A DNA stretch of 64,000 nucleotides from Phoenix dactylifera (Eukaryota > Streptophyta > Magnoliopsida > Arecales > Arecaceae), in the NCBI RefSeq assembly GCF_009389715.1, contig NW_024067786.1:372001-436000 (forward strand), in the 5' to 3' direction. Of the stretch, positions 1-10,911 are shown one piece after another (the stretch's first letter is position 1; each line of letters begins with the position of its first letter). The notes beneath the pieces are model-generated. The model was not told the origin of the DNA. It did not search any database and worked only from the letters and a program-made list of their open reading frames with translations. Both the position numbers and the translations under genes were made by a program.

Positions 1-396
1 ACGGCTTGCCGGCCGGATTCCAAGGCGACGGTGGCCCAAAGATAAAGGAGAAGGAGGAGACGGTGCTTACCTTGACTCCGACGAGTTCCTCCGGTGAGAT
101 CGGCAGCGAACAACCCAATCTCACGGATCCCTTTTTTTTTTTCCTTTCCTTTTTCTTTTGAACGGCACTCGGTTAATGCCCTAGGATAAGGAGAAAGGGA
201 TCTTTTATAGATGGAGTTTGGTTCAATTTAGGTAAAATTTAATCCCCCTTTTTCCTCTATTTTTTTTTCTTCTTTCTCTTCCGGTGGATTTGGGAAGCAA
301 TTGAAACAGGGGAGGAAAGACTCTGTTCGGGAGTCTCCCTCCCGTTTCACATGTCGGGCCGGCCCAGGCCTCCCCCCAAAAATGTGGGTCCTCACA
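1..396 (-). mobile_element. Terminal part of an LTR retrotransposon (5' LTR, minus strand), cut by the window edge
   Basis: On the minus strand the segment begins at 396 with TGTGAGGACCCACA, a typical TG-start of a plant LTR. It has a TATA box (TATAAAA, 209 down to 203) about 190 bp inside, as expected for a U3/R boundary, and pyrimidine-rich stretches. At about 80-70 (minus) there is a good splice donor, AAG|GTAAGC. The second boundary lies outside the window, so the LTR end, primer binding site and family cannot be seen. Alternatively this could be the 5' end of an ordinary gene. No coding domain is recognised. Confidence 0.4.
203..209 (-). promoter_or_regulatory. TATA box of the putative LTR promoter
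   Basis: TATAAAA on the minus strand, 190 bp downstream of the inferred LTR start at 396. Position and sequence fit an LTR promoter; function is inferred. Confidence 0.35.
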
Positions 397-1199
397 CATA
401 TATTCCGGCTTGTGATAATGCATTTCAGTTTAGATTTGTGGCCTGCTTTTCGGTAAATAGATCATTTGCTTGTTTGTTATTTGTGCCTCAGAGATCGCTG
501 AAATTATTCTCAAAACTTTTCAACTATTTTTGAGCTCAACCATATACTGAGAAGAAATGCAGGCCTGAAGTGGAAGCTAATAAAAGGGAAAAAATTAATG
601 AGCAGCAATTTATTGGCATTTTCCTAATAGATAATTTATTGGCTAGTTGGTGGATCGGATCGAGCAGTGCACATATGATTGGCAAGAACATGAAGGGATA
701 AAGCCATTTATGTACAAATTTAGGTCATCAGCCTCATAACTTATGTACAGCGGCTCATCATCGAATCACAGCCACCAGTATTCCTGCAGTGTAGGGGACA
801 GACAGATGCACTAGTACTAGGGAATTCATGAAAGAGGGCATCTAATATCCAACTACATGCTGTGATGCAAGATCTTTTCCTCTCATTCGTATATATCTAC
901 TATTCAGAGAAACTATTTTCTTCCACAAATTTTTTTCTTCTTTGCATTAATTAGTCCAACCTGTACTTTGAAGGAATCTTTCTTAATGTTTGAACAAGTG
1001 AACTAGTCTAAATGACTCTGATATTCTTTTGTAGGTTTGAACAAGTCTACCAAGGCATATTAGGTGAAATGAGAAGTCTATCATTGTCATGCCGTAGAAA
1101 ATTTCGCAAATTATTGTGACACTTGGAAAATGCAAACCCATTTGGATAAGGAATACATAGTTTCAACCGAAGAAAAAATTCTTAAGTTGCCCTGTTCTC
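397..1199. other. Intergenic, no gene recognised
   Basis: AT-rich unique-looking sequence without a coding signature, RNA gene or clear repeat. The short ORFs on it have no recognisable domain. Confidence 0.5.
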
Positions 1200-1205
1200 C
1201 ATCTC

Positions 1206-1520
1206 TTTTTTTTTTTTTTTTTTTTTTGCTTAAACGGGTTCTTCATACAGTGCGTGTACGAATACATCCAATAAAATCAAAATACACTATCTCGCGGAGT
1301 GCCAGTGGCAGCTCCCCCTCCCCTGATTAAAGGGTGTACTCTGAGTGGTGGGCCGCATTGGCAGCCACCCAGTCGGCCGCTTCATTGGCTTATCTGAATA
1401 CATGCTTGGCCTGGAAGGCCCCTCCATCTCTCATCATCATCCCTATGTTCCGGATCAAGGGATGGTCCATGCTCTCACCCCTCGACCCCTCCTGAATCCA
1501 CTCGATAACCGTTGTGAGTG
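1206..1520 (-). mobile_element. LINE 3' end with RNase H fragment (minus strand)
   Basis: A T-tract of about 21 nt at 1206-1226 is the poly(A) tail of a minus-strand element. Upstream of it the minus strand reads, with stops, as the C-terminal half of a plant LINE RNase H domain: VIEWIQEG, then a spacer, then FQAKHVFR, then ANEAADWVAA. The same block recurs at 9.1, 9.5, 24.7, 25.9, 31.1, 32.7 and 33.8 kb, and a 3' tail without it at 36.9 kb. It is 5'-truncated and dead. Confidence 0.75.
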
Positions 1521-1744
1521 TAATTATTCATTTGCATGTTAACATCATGAAGGAAAACAGACGCCATGTGTGGATGGATGGGATTGTAGGCCAACAAGAT
1601 ATAAGCCTTGCCATGGTTGTGACCCAGTAAATTATTAGCATGTTTCAGGCCCCAAGCAAATTAAGGGTTCGACTTCATGTCCCAGCTGATCAACTCGAAG
1701 ACTAGACCAAGTTTGGATCGTGTGTTCAAGTAGTGAGAAAAATA

Positions 1745-2605
1745 TGAAGGCTAATGCCTCGGATTGGGCAATGGTAGCAGCATCAGATTTTGGAAGGATA
1801 CCTGGATTGGTCCCACCCTACTAGCTCACCTTTTTAGTGACCTCTTCAGAGCTGTGAAAGCCAATGCCTTCATGACATCTCAATGGAACCGAGGTCCCTT
1901 AGCTGGAAAATTAAGCTCTAAGGCCCCCTCAATCAGCATCAAACCATGCAATTAGAGAATTTGTTGGATCTTCTCCCTTATGTTCGACCATCTAGACTTG
2001 CTAATTCTCATGTTGGGAGGCTCAACCCGAGTTGCTTCTTTTTAGTAGATTCATACTGCAAATTCATAAGCAAAGGTGGTTTGATCTTCCCTTACTACAA
2101 GGTCACTTGGAAAGCGGTGGTGCCGGAGACGATGAAGGTATTTATGTGGCTTGCCTTAAAGAACAAGCTTTACACAGGGGAGGTGCTTGCAAAGAAAGGT
2201 TGGTCGATAAGTGTGGGTTGTCCACTCTGTGGAGATAACATCGAAACTGTTTGATCACATCTTTTTCTTTGATGCTCCTTCGTTGGAAGTATTTGGGAAA
2301 CTCTAGAGACATACTTGCACTTATGTGGATGGCCAACCAACCTGCTATCTTTGGACTTCTTGGAGGTGTAAGGGAATACGTTGGTTCTGAAAAGATCATG
2401 GAAGGGCACCGAATGCTTTGGAATTTTTCGTCTCTCTGTCTCTTCATCATAGCCCCTAACTCCCTATCGTGTTTTGTGCCCGGTTAGTTGACTACGTTGT
2501 ATATTTCCTTTCTCTTTTCTCTCCTTGTAAATACTTCATTAGAATGAATAAATAGGCTGGGAAGTTCCTTACTTCCTCCTTAACCTATCAAAAAAAAAGA
2601 AAGAA
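1745..2605 (+). mobile_element. LINE fragment with zf-RVT region (plus strand)
   Basis: The plus strand encodes, across frame changes, GNGSSIRFWKDTWIG, typical of the region just after a plant LINE reverse transcriptase, and then a zf-RVT-like segment: VTWKAVVPETMKVFMWLA, then a variable part, then CPLCGDNIETVDHIFF. The conserved W, the CPLC cysteines and the H are visible. It ends in an A-rich tail near 2590-2605. The reverse transcriptase core and endonuclease are missing, so this is a 5'-truncated, non-functional copy. Confidence 0.75.
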
Positions 2606-2719
2606 AAAGAGAGTAGTATTCCACTTTATTTTATTTAACATTTTCTTAAGAAAATCATAAATGAGCAAAGGATCTAATTTATCCAAAGCAATCATGTCGG
2701 AACTAAAACAAAACCAACA

Positions 2720-3146
2720 GCAACAACTCAACACCTCACCCAAAATGGCTAGTCAGAAGATATTATTTAGATTTCTTGATCCTATATAAGTACTCAAGAT
2801 CTACTTAGTGAATAATCGATATGGGACTAAACATACGTCCGCATGGATTCTCACATATTTCTCATATTTAAGTTCTGACATACTCGTCAAGCTAAGGGTT
2901 ATAATCCATTCAAATCTAATCACAAGCACTATGATCGGCCCGTGGTCAATCTCAATGGATCTGTGCTGCAGTTCACATAGGTTATAGGCCGGGTCCACTC
3001 TGATACCATTTGTTACAACCCAGGACCTCACCCAAAATGGCCAGCCGAAAGATATTATTTTGGTTTCTTAATCCTCTATAGTACGTAAAATCTATCTAAC
3101 GAATAACAGATGTTGGACTAAACACACGCACACACGAATCCTCACA
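2720..3146 (-). mobile_element. TRIM-type miniature LTR retrotransposon (minus strand)
   Basis: Two direct repeats of about 136 bp, 3011-3146 (5' LTR, minus orientation) and about 2720-2855 (3' LTR), flank about 155 bp without coding capacity. Both LTRs share the CACCCAAAATGG core and the AATCCTCACA-like end. Directly inside the 5' LTR the minus strand reads TGGTATCAGAGTGGACC, which resembles the initiator tRNA-Met primer binding site. The LTRs differ at many positions, so this is an old copy. A solo LTR of the same family is at 7066-7238. Confidence 0.75.
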
Positions 3147-3616
3147 CCAACAAAACTACCATGAAGAAGTCTTGGATGGAGGAAGGTTAACCCTACTCTC
3201 TATTCTTCATATGCTTCCCTCATAGGCAAGATCCCGTATTCTGAATCTATCTATTGGTGTCATTTCATTGGATTTGATCCCCCTGTTTTTAAAGATCAAA
3301 TAGATTTTCTTTATCCTGATGTTCCAAGGGGTACAAATGGCAACAAAGTTATCATCGATCTCCCTCTTGATCGTTCTTATCCATAAAAGCATTTATCTCT
3401 CATAACTGATCAATCGGCATACAGTCGTCTCAGAGCACACTGAATCACTATCTTCTTCTAGCGTGGGCTAAAATTTTGATTCTGTTCAAACCAATTAACT
3501 TGTGCACAATGATAAGCACATTTCAATCCCTCAAGGCATTAGGCTAGTTATACTGCTAAAATTTATCACCAAGCGTTGGGCAGAGTCCTAGCATCTTAAC
3601 TTTACAGTGACAACCC
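3147..3616. other. Intergenic, no gene recognised
   Basis: No coding, RNA or repeat signature seen between the TRIM and the MITE. Confidence 0.45.
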
Positions 3617-3619
3617 TAA

Positions 3620-4087
3620 AGGCTCGTTTGGTTCGTGGAAAGAATTTTTCCTCCTAGGAATATGATTCTTATGAAGCAGATTCCTAGGAAGAAGATGCCT
3701 AGAAAAGTATTTTTGGCATGTTTGGTTGACCATGGAAAAGTGACAGATTTTCAGAGTGCTTATGTTTGGTTGACCATCTGCTTTCCTGAAAAAGTTATGT
3801 GTAATTCCTATTATACCCTTAATAAAAATTAGATCTTTAGTGCCTCTTTAATGCTGAAGGGCCTTTTGCAAAAAAATAAAAATGGAGTGATTTCCGGCTC
3901 ATGGGAAAGTAACTTTTCCATATTTCTTATGGTAAAGACCTTCCCATGAAATGTGGGAATCATATTTCCATGGGAATACAACTTTTTCATCTCTCTTCTT
4001 TGAAAACTCCAACCAAATAAGAGGCATCTCATTACTTTTCCGTTGACCATACTTTTTCCTCTTCTTTTTCCGCGAACCAAACGAGTC
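3620..4087. mobile_element. Tourist-like (PIF/Harbinger) MITE
   Basis: Terminal inverted repeats of about 16-22 bp: left AGGCTCGTTTGGTTCGTGG, right (reverse complement) AGACTCGTTTGGTTCGCGG. The flanks show a possible 3-bp TAA target duplication (3617-3619 and 4088-4090), the TWA type expected for PIF/Harbinger. About 470 bp with no transposase. The short ORFs inside are chance. Its right terminus is included in the adjacent 122-bp tandem duplication. Confidence 0.6.
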
Positions 4088-4320
4088 TAAAAGTTTTTGA
4101 GTCTTGTCCTGAAAAACATCTCTACCCACCTTGCCAATTCCCGACAATGCATCCATTGCATGCATTCAATTCTTTCAATGTGCATGTCGTTGTTGGAACC
4201 AAACGAGCCTAAAAGTTTTCGAGTCTTGTCCTGAAAAACATCTCTACCCACCTTGCCAATTCCCGACAACGCATCCATTGCATGCATTCAATTCTTTCAA
4301 TGTGCATGTCGTTGTTGGAA
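4077..4320. repeat. Tandem duplication, 2 x 122 bp
   Basis: Positions 4077-4198 and 4199-4320 are nearly identical direct copies, each starting with CCAAACGAG and ending with TCGTTGTTGGAA, with only a handful of differences. The unit starts inside the right inverted repeat of the neighbouring MITE. Non-coding as far as can be seen; the 66-88 aa ORFs are products of the repeat. Confidence 0.85.
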
Positions 4321-4961
4321 AGAATTTCGTCTCCAACAGGTCCACTCTAAATGACAGTCCGAAAACAAATGGCTCCTTAGCTTAGCACAACTCAAACTAA
4401 ACAGAGTCTTCTTCCTCGTTTCCATTGAAAGGGAAAAAACTTTTCATCACCACCTAATGTTATGCATCACAAACATCGACACGTTTCATGCTGAGAAAGG
4501 AACAGCAGCAACCAATCCAATTTGTGTCAAAGTTCGGCTTGGTTCAAGCCAACTAACATTTGTATTCCATGTCCTCGTTAAAGGCATTTGAAGAGAGAAC
4601 AAGAGGCATCCTTTCTTTCTCCTCTTCGTATGCTTCAATAATAGAGATTCCATCAGAAAAACTTTTATACTTTGCGGAGTCATTGTCTTGCTTTTTCTTG
4701 GCCGGCCAACGTATTTGAATCAATTGTCTCTCCAAAGCAAATTCCCTTCGCCTTACATAATCCCAAGCACGCACCGACCTCTTTCTTCTCATTTAGACCC
4801 TTTGGGGATATGACAGAGACAGGAGAGCAAAGAAGAGAACTCTTTAAAGATAACCTTCTTGTGTCTTACGAAAAAGAAGGGAGCCTTCTTATCATATACG
4901 TCATCCTATACACTGTGAAGAGATTCCCACCTTTGGCTCTCCAATATTCCAATCCTCCAAC
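4321..4961. other. Intergenic upstream region of the HIPP gene
   Basis: No gene or repeat recognised. The 3' part is the likely promoter of the HIPP gene at 5067. Confidence 0.45.
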
Positions 4962-4969
4962 TATATATA
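4962..4969 (+). promoter_or_regulatory. TATA box of the HIPP gene
   Basis: TATATATA about 100 bp upstream of the start codon at 5067. This places transcription start near 4995 and gives a 5' UTR of about 70 nt. Inferred from sequence and distance. Confidence 0.55.
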
Positions 4970-5066
4970 GACTCCCAGTTAAGTCTCTAGTCGCAAAGTT
5001 ATAAACAACTAAACTTCTTCAGTTCGGTAGTCCATTGGTGACTCCTGCCATTCTCTGGCTTACCAC

Positions 5067-6200
5067 ATGATTCCAGAGCTAGAGGTAAGCTTCATCCAGT
5101 CCAAACCATTTTGATGCAACTAAATGGTAAGGGAAATGGATAAGCTTATGCACTAAGATATTGGTGTCCTTACTCTTGTTTGTATTCCTCTTGACTGCAG
5201 AATGCTCGAGTAACTGAGTTACAGGTCCGAATGGACTGCCATGGCTGCGCGAAGAGAATCAGGAAGGCAACGCGCGGCGTCGACGGTAAGAGAAATTCAC
5301 TTCAACCCAAGTTGTAGAGAATGAAACTATGAGTTAATCAACAAATCTCATCATGTACTAAAACTTCAACAGTAGTGTCTTTTCGAGTTGAAGTTTCTAC
5401 TAAAAGCTTTGTATCCTGTAAACCTGCACACTTTGAAGGTCATCTTTTTGGCACCATATAGTCAATATGGGGGCCATTTGAAGTTGAAAACCTGATTTTT
5501 TTTATAAAAAAAAATTGTATGCTTCTCTCCATCACATATCTAATTCAAATACATCCCTTCTCTTGATGTTGCTTGTTCCTTGGATACAACTTCTGACGAT
5601 TGTTCGGGCGTGATTTCTTCAGGTGTCTATGATGTCTACGTCGACTTCGATCAGCAGAAATTGACCGTAATTGGAAGGGCTGATATCGAAAAAATAGTCA
5701 AGGCCATTAGGAGGACAAGGAGGAAAGCTACCGTATGTTCCCAAAAGGAACCAAGTGAGCCAAATGGTTCGGAACCACCACCATCAACAGAACAACCAGC
5801 ACCAGAAGCTGCCGCCAACCAACCTCCAAATGAAGCTCCACCACCATCAGAGCCTCCCAAAGACACACCACCCCAGGAAAGCCCAAGCCCTGAAGAGAAG
5901 CCATCCTCTGAAGCCAAGGAAGTTGACCCATCCAAAGCCAAGGATGCCGAGGAGATCCACATGATCCATCTCTATCCGCATGGCTATGTCTATAAAGCAC
6001 ACTGGAATCAATACCCTTTAAGTGATCAACATGCAGTCCCTTACTTCATTGGTCATGGCTATAACAGCTACCAGTTGCCTTATTATGGGCAAGAAGCCTA
6101 TGGCAGGGACTACTATCACAGGCGAGGAGGTGGAGTTGATGCCAACGAGATTACCTCCATGTTTGATGATGAGAATCCAACTGCATGTACAATAGTATAG
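5067..6200 (+). CDS. Heavy-metal-associated isoprenylated plant protein (HIPP), three exons
   Basis: Exons 5067-5084, 5201-5285 and 5623-6200; all introns are GT-AG and the frame closes to 226 aa. The start is a 6-codon first exon (MIPELE), the usual beginning in this family. Residues 10-70 form an HMA domain with the metal-binding CxxC at C19 and C22 (MDCHGC), followed by GVYDVYVDFDQQKLTVIG. Residues about 80-135 are very rich in Pro, Glu and Ser and probably disordered. A His/Tyr/Gly-rich segment follows. The protein ends in CTIV, a CaaX prenylation motif (Cys223). Known HIPPs bind transition metals and are membrane-anchored by prenylation; the exact metal and partner are not visible here. 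A TATA box lies 100 bp upstream. The ORFs on the opposite strand over exon 3 are shadows of the proline-rich part. Confidence 0.93.
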
Positions 6201-7065
6201 GAAAATAGAGGTCATGTACACAATAGGATGCTTTCTTTAGCCTTGAAGAGTAGTAGGAAGTGGGAAGCTAGTGATGATAGAGAGTAGAAGTAGGATTGTG
6301 AGAATGAAGCGAAGAGAATGAGATGCTGAGCTTGGTCGGGGAAAACGTAATTTTGCCTGGTGGATAGTACTAGGCTACTAGTTTATTGCTTAACTTGTCA
6401 TTTGTTGTAATTGTTTTTGGCTACAAAGCAAGCACTCTTCAAAGAAAAAAATAATTTGTGGCTTGAGCAAGGAGCATCCACAAGTTTTGATCATATCATA
6501 TGTAAAAAAGTTTGGAACATGAAAAAAAATTCCATATCAAACGTAGCTCAATCTCGCATGGCAACGCAACGGCAGACACATCAATGGCCATTAATGAATC
6601 AACTCGAAGTTGCAATTGGGACCAAATTCGATCCTAACATGTAAATAAGCAAATCCAAATAATTAAAGACTTTTCAACTCAAATTAACTTACCAAGAAGA
6701 GGAGGACCTCAATTTTCTAAATGAAACGTAGAACATAAGATAAATATCAAAAATATTATAAAACAGGAAGAAAGACATGAAATTAATGTGAATGAGACAT
6801 CTTATTCAATCTTATGCATGTAATCAAAAGAAATTTGTTCCGCCTCTATTTTCTTTTCAAATCTTTATCTACTTACGCATTAATAGGACAAGACTTTAAT
6901 ATTGAAGCCACCAATCCAAAAAAAAAATAGGTACTTTATCTGCTGGGTCATGGGGGAAGGCATTTAGCAAAAGTATTTATCAATCTACCTTGGGTGATTC
7001 ATGTTGAATCAAATACGTAAGGGATAGGTGCGGCGGACAATTTCCAAATGGATACCTTATTGTAT
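6201..7065. other. 3' UTR of HIPP and intergenic sequence
   Basis: The first 200-250 bp are probably the HIPP 3' UTR. The rest is AT-rich with nothing recognised. Confidence 0.4.
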
Positions 7066-7238
7066 TGTGAGGATCCGTGCGGACATGTATTTAATCTCAC
7101 ATATCAGCAAAAAAAATATCTTTCTGTTAGCTTTTTAGTTATTCGCCGAAAAAAATTTGAGTACTTATACAAAACTAAGAAACTAAAAAAAATATACCTT
7201 CTAGCTAACTTTTTTGGATAAGATCTTGAATTGTTACA
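7066..7238 (+). mobile_element. Solo LTR of the TRIM family seen at 2720-3146
   Basis: Starts TGTGAGGATCCGTGCGGAC and ends GAATTGTTACA, matching in order the LTR of the 2720-3146 element (reverse-complemented), with a few insertions of A/T. Flanks TGTAT (7061-7065) and CGTAT (7239-7243) look like a decayed 5-bp target duplication. A single LTR without internal region suggests LTR-LTR recombination. Confidence 0.65.
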
Positions 7239-7442
7239 CGTATAGATAGAGATCACCAAGATTTCAAGTTCGTTGCCAAATCTATTCTGATATTCGCTAG
7301 CTACCCACCATCGTTGGTTTCAAATAGAGATACCACTCATGAAGGTAAATAATCTCTCTTTTCAATCCTTTACCCCAGCTGGACCAATTTGGACAAGAAA
7401 AACTCTATACAACCCTAATTTTTATTATCATATATGTATTAT

Positions 7443-7461
7443 TATATTTTGTTTATTTATT

Positions 7462-7497
<36 letters not shown>

Positions 7498-7500
7498 TTG
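7443..7500. repeat. Simple repeat (TTTA)n/(TTA)n
   Basis: Run of TTTA units passing into ATT units. Confidence 0.9.
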
Positions 7501-7889
7501 AAAGAGATATATGAATTGTTGAATCAAGCATAATTATTAATTATAAAAAATCTCAATTTGTTTTCTTACAACAATTTATAGATGTCAGCAAAAGGAAAAC
7601 AAGTAAAGAAATGCCTCCTGATCTAGCTAGCAGCGACCCTAAGAAAATAGAACTTTAAACCCAGTCAAACCCCCTCGCCTTTTCAGGGCCCTCCACTGGA
7701 AAAGGGTTTCCTTCAGATTTGGCCCACGTAGAGGTGCAACGCGAGCGCGACGCGCAAGTGCGACGCGCGAGGACCGCAGTGCCATGCCACCGTGGGCGAG
7801 CCCTCCTCCTGAAGAAATTAATTTAGAGTTTTTTTTGAGTACAGACGCTCATAAATATTTAAATTTATATAAATACCTTCTTAAAATTA

Positions 7890-7897
7890 ATATACAC

Positions 7898-7942
<45 letters not shown>
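7890..7942. repeat. Compound microsatellite (TA)n(TG)n
   Basis: ATATAT run directly followed by about 15 TG units. Confidence 0.95.
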
Positions 7943-7945
<3 letters not shown>

Positions 7946-9110
7946 TTGCATATGCATCCATTCTATCTAACGCCATTAAAAAATTAACGGTTTAAAATTG
8001 AAATGACCAAAATATCTAAAAAATATATTTATAAAAATATACATGCAAATAGCAATTTTAGAGGATGTTCATACAATTTCACATATTTAGTATGATAGAC
8101 ACGTAAAAAAATAGATTTTTACATAAATAGCCTTCTAAATATTGGAATTTATATGAATACTCTCCAAATCGATATTTACGTGCATACCCTCACAAAATAT
8201 TATTTTTGTATTAATACCTTTGATATAGTGATTTAGCTAACTATTATAATGACTATTAGTTGAAATTACAGTTCTAGATATGGAGGAGGTATTGCCATCA
8301 ATTATGCATTTATGCGTTGCAAAGGTTTCAAACATGGTCCTACCATGCTTTTAGGTAATTTATTAAAGAGAACAGAGAAAACATTCATTGGAAAATCATC
8401 CAACGTAATACTTAATTCTGCAGAAATCAGTATGATTTCCATGAAAAGTATATAAAATTATCGATAATCTAAATTTGAATTAAAAGATATATTCTCTTTT
8501 TTACAGCATTAAATTCTGAATTTTCATGATTATCACCTTTTAATGGAGGAAGCACTGAGTAGCCCTTGTCCAATTTAACAAGGCCAGATATGCCCAAATT
8601 TGGTGTAGCACCAAGAAGGTGAGATTTGACTTGGTTGAAATGGTCCTGCTAAGTTAAGAAACAGTTTAAATCTACAAAAAAAAAAAAAGCAGAAAAATGT
8701 GACTTGTTATTGTAAAGATGGAAATAAAGCAAATTTTCCATGCAAAATTCCCAAATAAAATTTCAGCAAGTTTTGTTCCTTTAGTATGGAATGACATATT
8801 TGAAGCAATCATGAATCTTCAGTCACTTAATCTTATCATGACATAATCTTTTCTTCGTTTTCTGATTAACATAATAAAATATTTTAATCCCATCTGAAAA
8901 TGTTTAAAATATAAACGTTTTGGCTCAAGAGAGTGAACATAGTTAAAAAGCAGGCCAACAGGTTTAATCCAAGGAAAGTTGAACCTTCCCTATGGTTTCC
9001 ATGAACAAGTACTTGGTAGACAACATGTTATGAGATTTTAGGCAGTCTGGTCCATAGAGTAAAACTTCTGAAAAGTTGGCTTTTGAACAGAGAGGTATAT
9101 CTTCTTTTTT
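7943..9110. other. AT-rich intergenic sequence
   Basis: No gene recognised; low-complexity A/T-rich stretches only. Confidence 0.45.
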
Positions 9111-9112
9111 TT

Positions 9113-9485
9113 TTCTTTTTTTTTATTTTATTTTTTTTGGTGCAATGGTGTCTCACTACATTTTACTGTAAGTACGCTCAGAATAGTCACAATACAGAAC
9201 ATGCTCTAGTGCCAGTGGCACATACTCCAAGACCCCCATGAGACAATCCTAGAGTGGTGTGTTGCAAAGAAGGCGATCCAGTCTGCCGCACTGTTCGCCT
9301 TTCAAAGCACATGCAAAACTCCGAAGGAATCAAACTTCTCCACAAGATGGCAAATATCACAGACTAGGGGGTGCAAATCTGTCCTGACATACCCGCTTTG
9401 AATCCAGTCAATCACTGTAACCGAATCGCCCTCAAAAAAGGCCCGCCGAGCACCCAGGTGCACTCTAGCATGGACGAGGCCCTCC
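9113..9485 (-). mobile_element. LINE 3' end with RNase H fragment (left arm of palindrome)
   Basis: T-rich tail at about 9107-9139 followed by a minus-strand RNase H C-terminal segment: ARRAFFEGDSVTVIDWIQSG, then DLHPLVCDICHLVEKFDS. The frame breaks afterwards. The element is an almost mirror copy of 9486-9834, head to head. 5'-truncated, non-functional. Confidence 0.75.
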
Positions 9486-9834
9486 CACACTAGAGTGCAC
9501 CTGGGTGCTCGGCGAGTCTTTCTTGAGGGCGATTCGATTACAATGATGGATTAGATTCAAAGCGGGCATGCCAGGACAGATTTGCACCCGCTAGTCTGTG
9601 ATATTTGCCATCTTGTGGAGGAGTTTGATGCCTTCGGAGTTTTGCATGTGCTTCAGAAGGTGAACAGTGCGGCGGACTGGGTCGCCTCCTTTGCAGCACA
9701 CCACTCTAGGCCATCTCATAAAGGGTTTTGGGGCACGTGCCGTTGACACTAGAGCATATTCTATACTGTGACTTTTCTGGGCATACTCACGGCCGAATGT
9801 AGTGAAACTGCCGTTGCACCAAAAAAAAAAAAAA
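9486..9834 (+). mobile_element. LINE 3' end with RNase H fragment (right arm of palindrome)
   Basis: Same LINE segment as 9113-9485 but on the plus strand. It begins at the same internal point (around CACTAGAGTGCACCTGGG), runs through the RNase H block with a stop, and ends TGCCGTTGCACC plus A-tail at 9820-9834. The two copies share their 5' breakpoints. Confidence 0.75.
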
Positions 9835-10480
9835 GGGAAAGAAATCGCCGAAGAATTAATAAGGTAAAAGAGGATGCTACAAAAAGAGAAGGTAATGCTT
9901 TCATCATAGAGATTCTCTCCTCCTCCAAAGCTCTCTCTCATGGTGCTTCTCCAAAGATGCTTCTTGAGTAATTAATTCTCTTCGAACTTTCTCTCAAATG
10001 TTTCCTTATTATGCTCCTAGTGACAATAAGAAATGATTCTGCTACAAGGTGGGGGCTTCCACCATGTGTAAGAATGCACCACAAATTACTTAGTGCAAAA
10101 TTTTAGAGCTGTCACAGTATGATTACTCTGTTCTCTCGCTTATGTTCATTGTCTTGTCTTTTGCAATAATTGCAACTGATCATTTGGAAGTTTATATTTT
10201 AACAACTTCATGCCAGCTTCATTACACTGCTTTATTTGATGGCAGCACAACCAGTCAATTGTAGCGCCACAAAGGCCTATTGTTAAGTGCTGCAAATTGC
10301 CAACCTATCGATTTCAGTGGTCCATCAATTGCCAAAGAAACTGCGAGAGGTGGGACCTTTGCAATTACAAGCTTGACACGACCACAGAGTAGGCCATAGC
10401 ACTGACATCATAAGCAAGAAGCCCAAAGAGAGGACAACAGCAGGAGCAATTAGATCAAGCTAATTTTATAACTTTAACAG
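9835..10480. other. Intergenic, no gene recognised
   Basis: Nothing recognised; the right end may belong to the 3' flank of the polygalacturonase gene. Confidence 0.4.
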
Positions 10481-10815
10481 CCAACCACCCATTTATTTTA
10501 ATAACATGAACACAAACCACTCCTGTCCCATTTCCATTTTGACGTCCACACAGGATAGAATATACAAACAAATATCAACCATAATCTGGTGGCTTAATGG
10601 CAAATGCAGCGGTATCAATCAAATATCTGGATTCCAACAACTACCAAAACTTTTTCTTACAGTTTGAATGAAAGAAATGTAGCTGTACAGGCAAGCACAT
10701 TGTCACCTCGGATGCTTTTTTTTGTTTGGAAGGTGCAAAAAAAAAACTGATTGCTTGAGTCCAAGGAAGCATGAATTGAATGGTGATGGAAAGGGAATGG
10801 TCGACTTTGTTGGGA

Positions 10816-10821
10816 TTTATT
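10816..10821 (-). terminator. Candidate poly(A) signal of the polygalacturonase-like gene
   Basis: AATAAA on the minus strand, about 95 bp after the stop codon at 10912. A further AATAAA lies at 10497-10492. Which one is used cannot be told from sequence. Confidence 0.4.
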
Positions 10822-10911
10822 GGCAAAAGAATTGACAAGATGGAGATGGAAGCTCAAGTCTCTCGATTGTACAGAGGGGCTGAAGCAAATGATAAGACAC
10901 AGCAAAAGATC

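Noticed and set aside
5651..5962. 103-aa and 90-aa minus-strand ORFs over HIPP exon 3
   Set aside because: Shadows of the proline-rich coding sequence on the plus strand.
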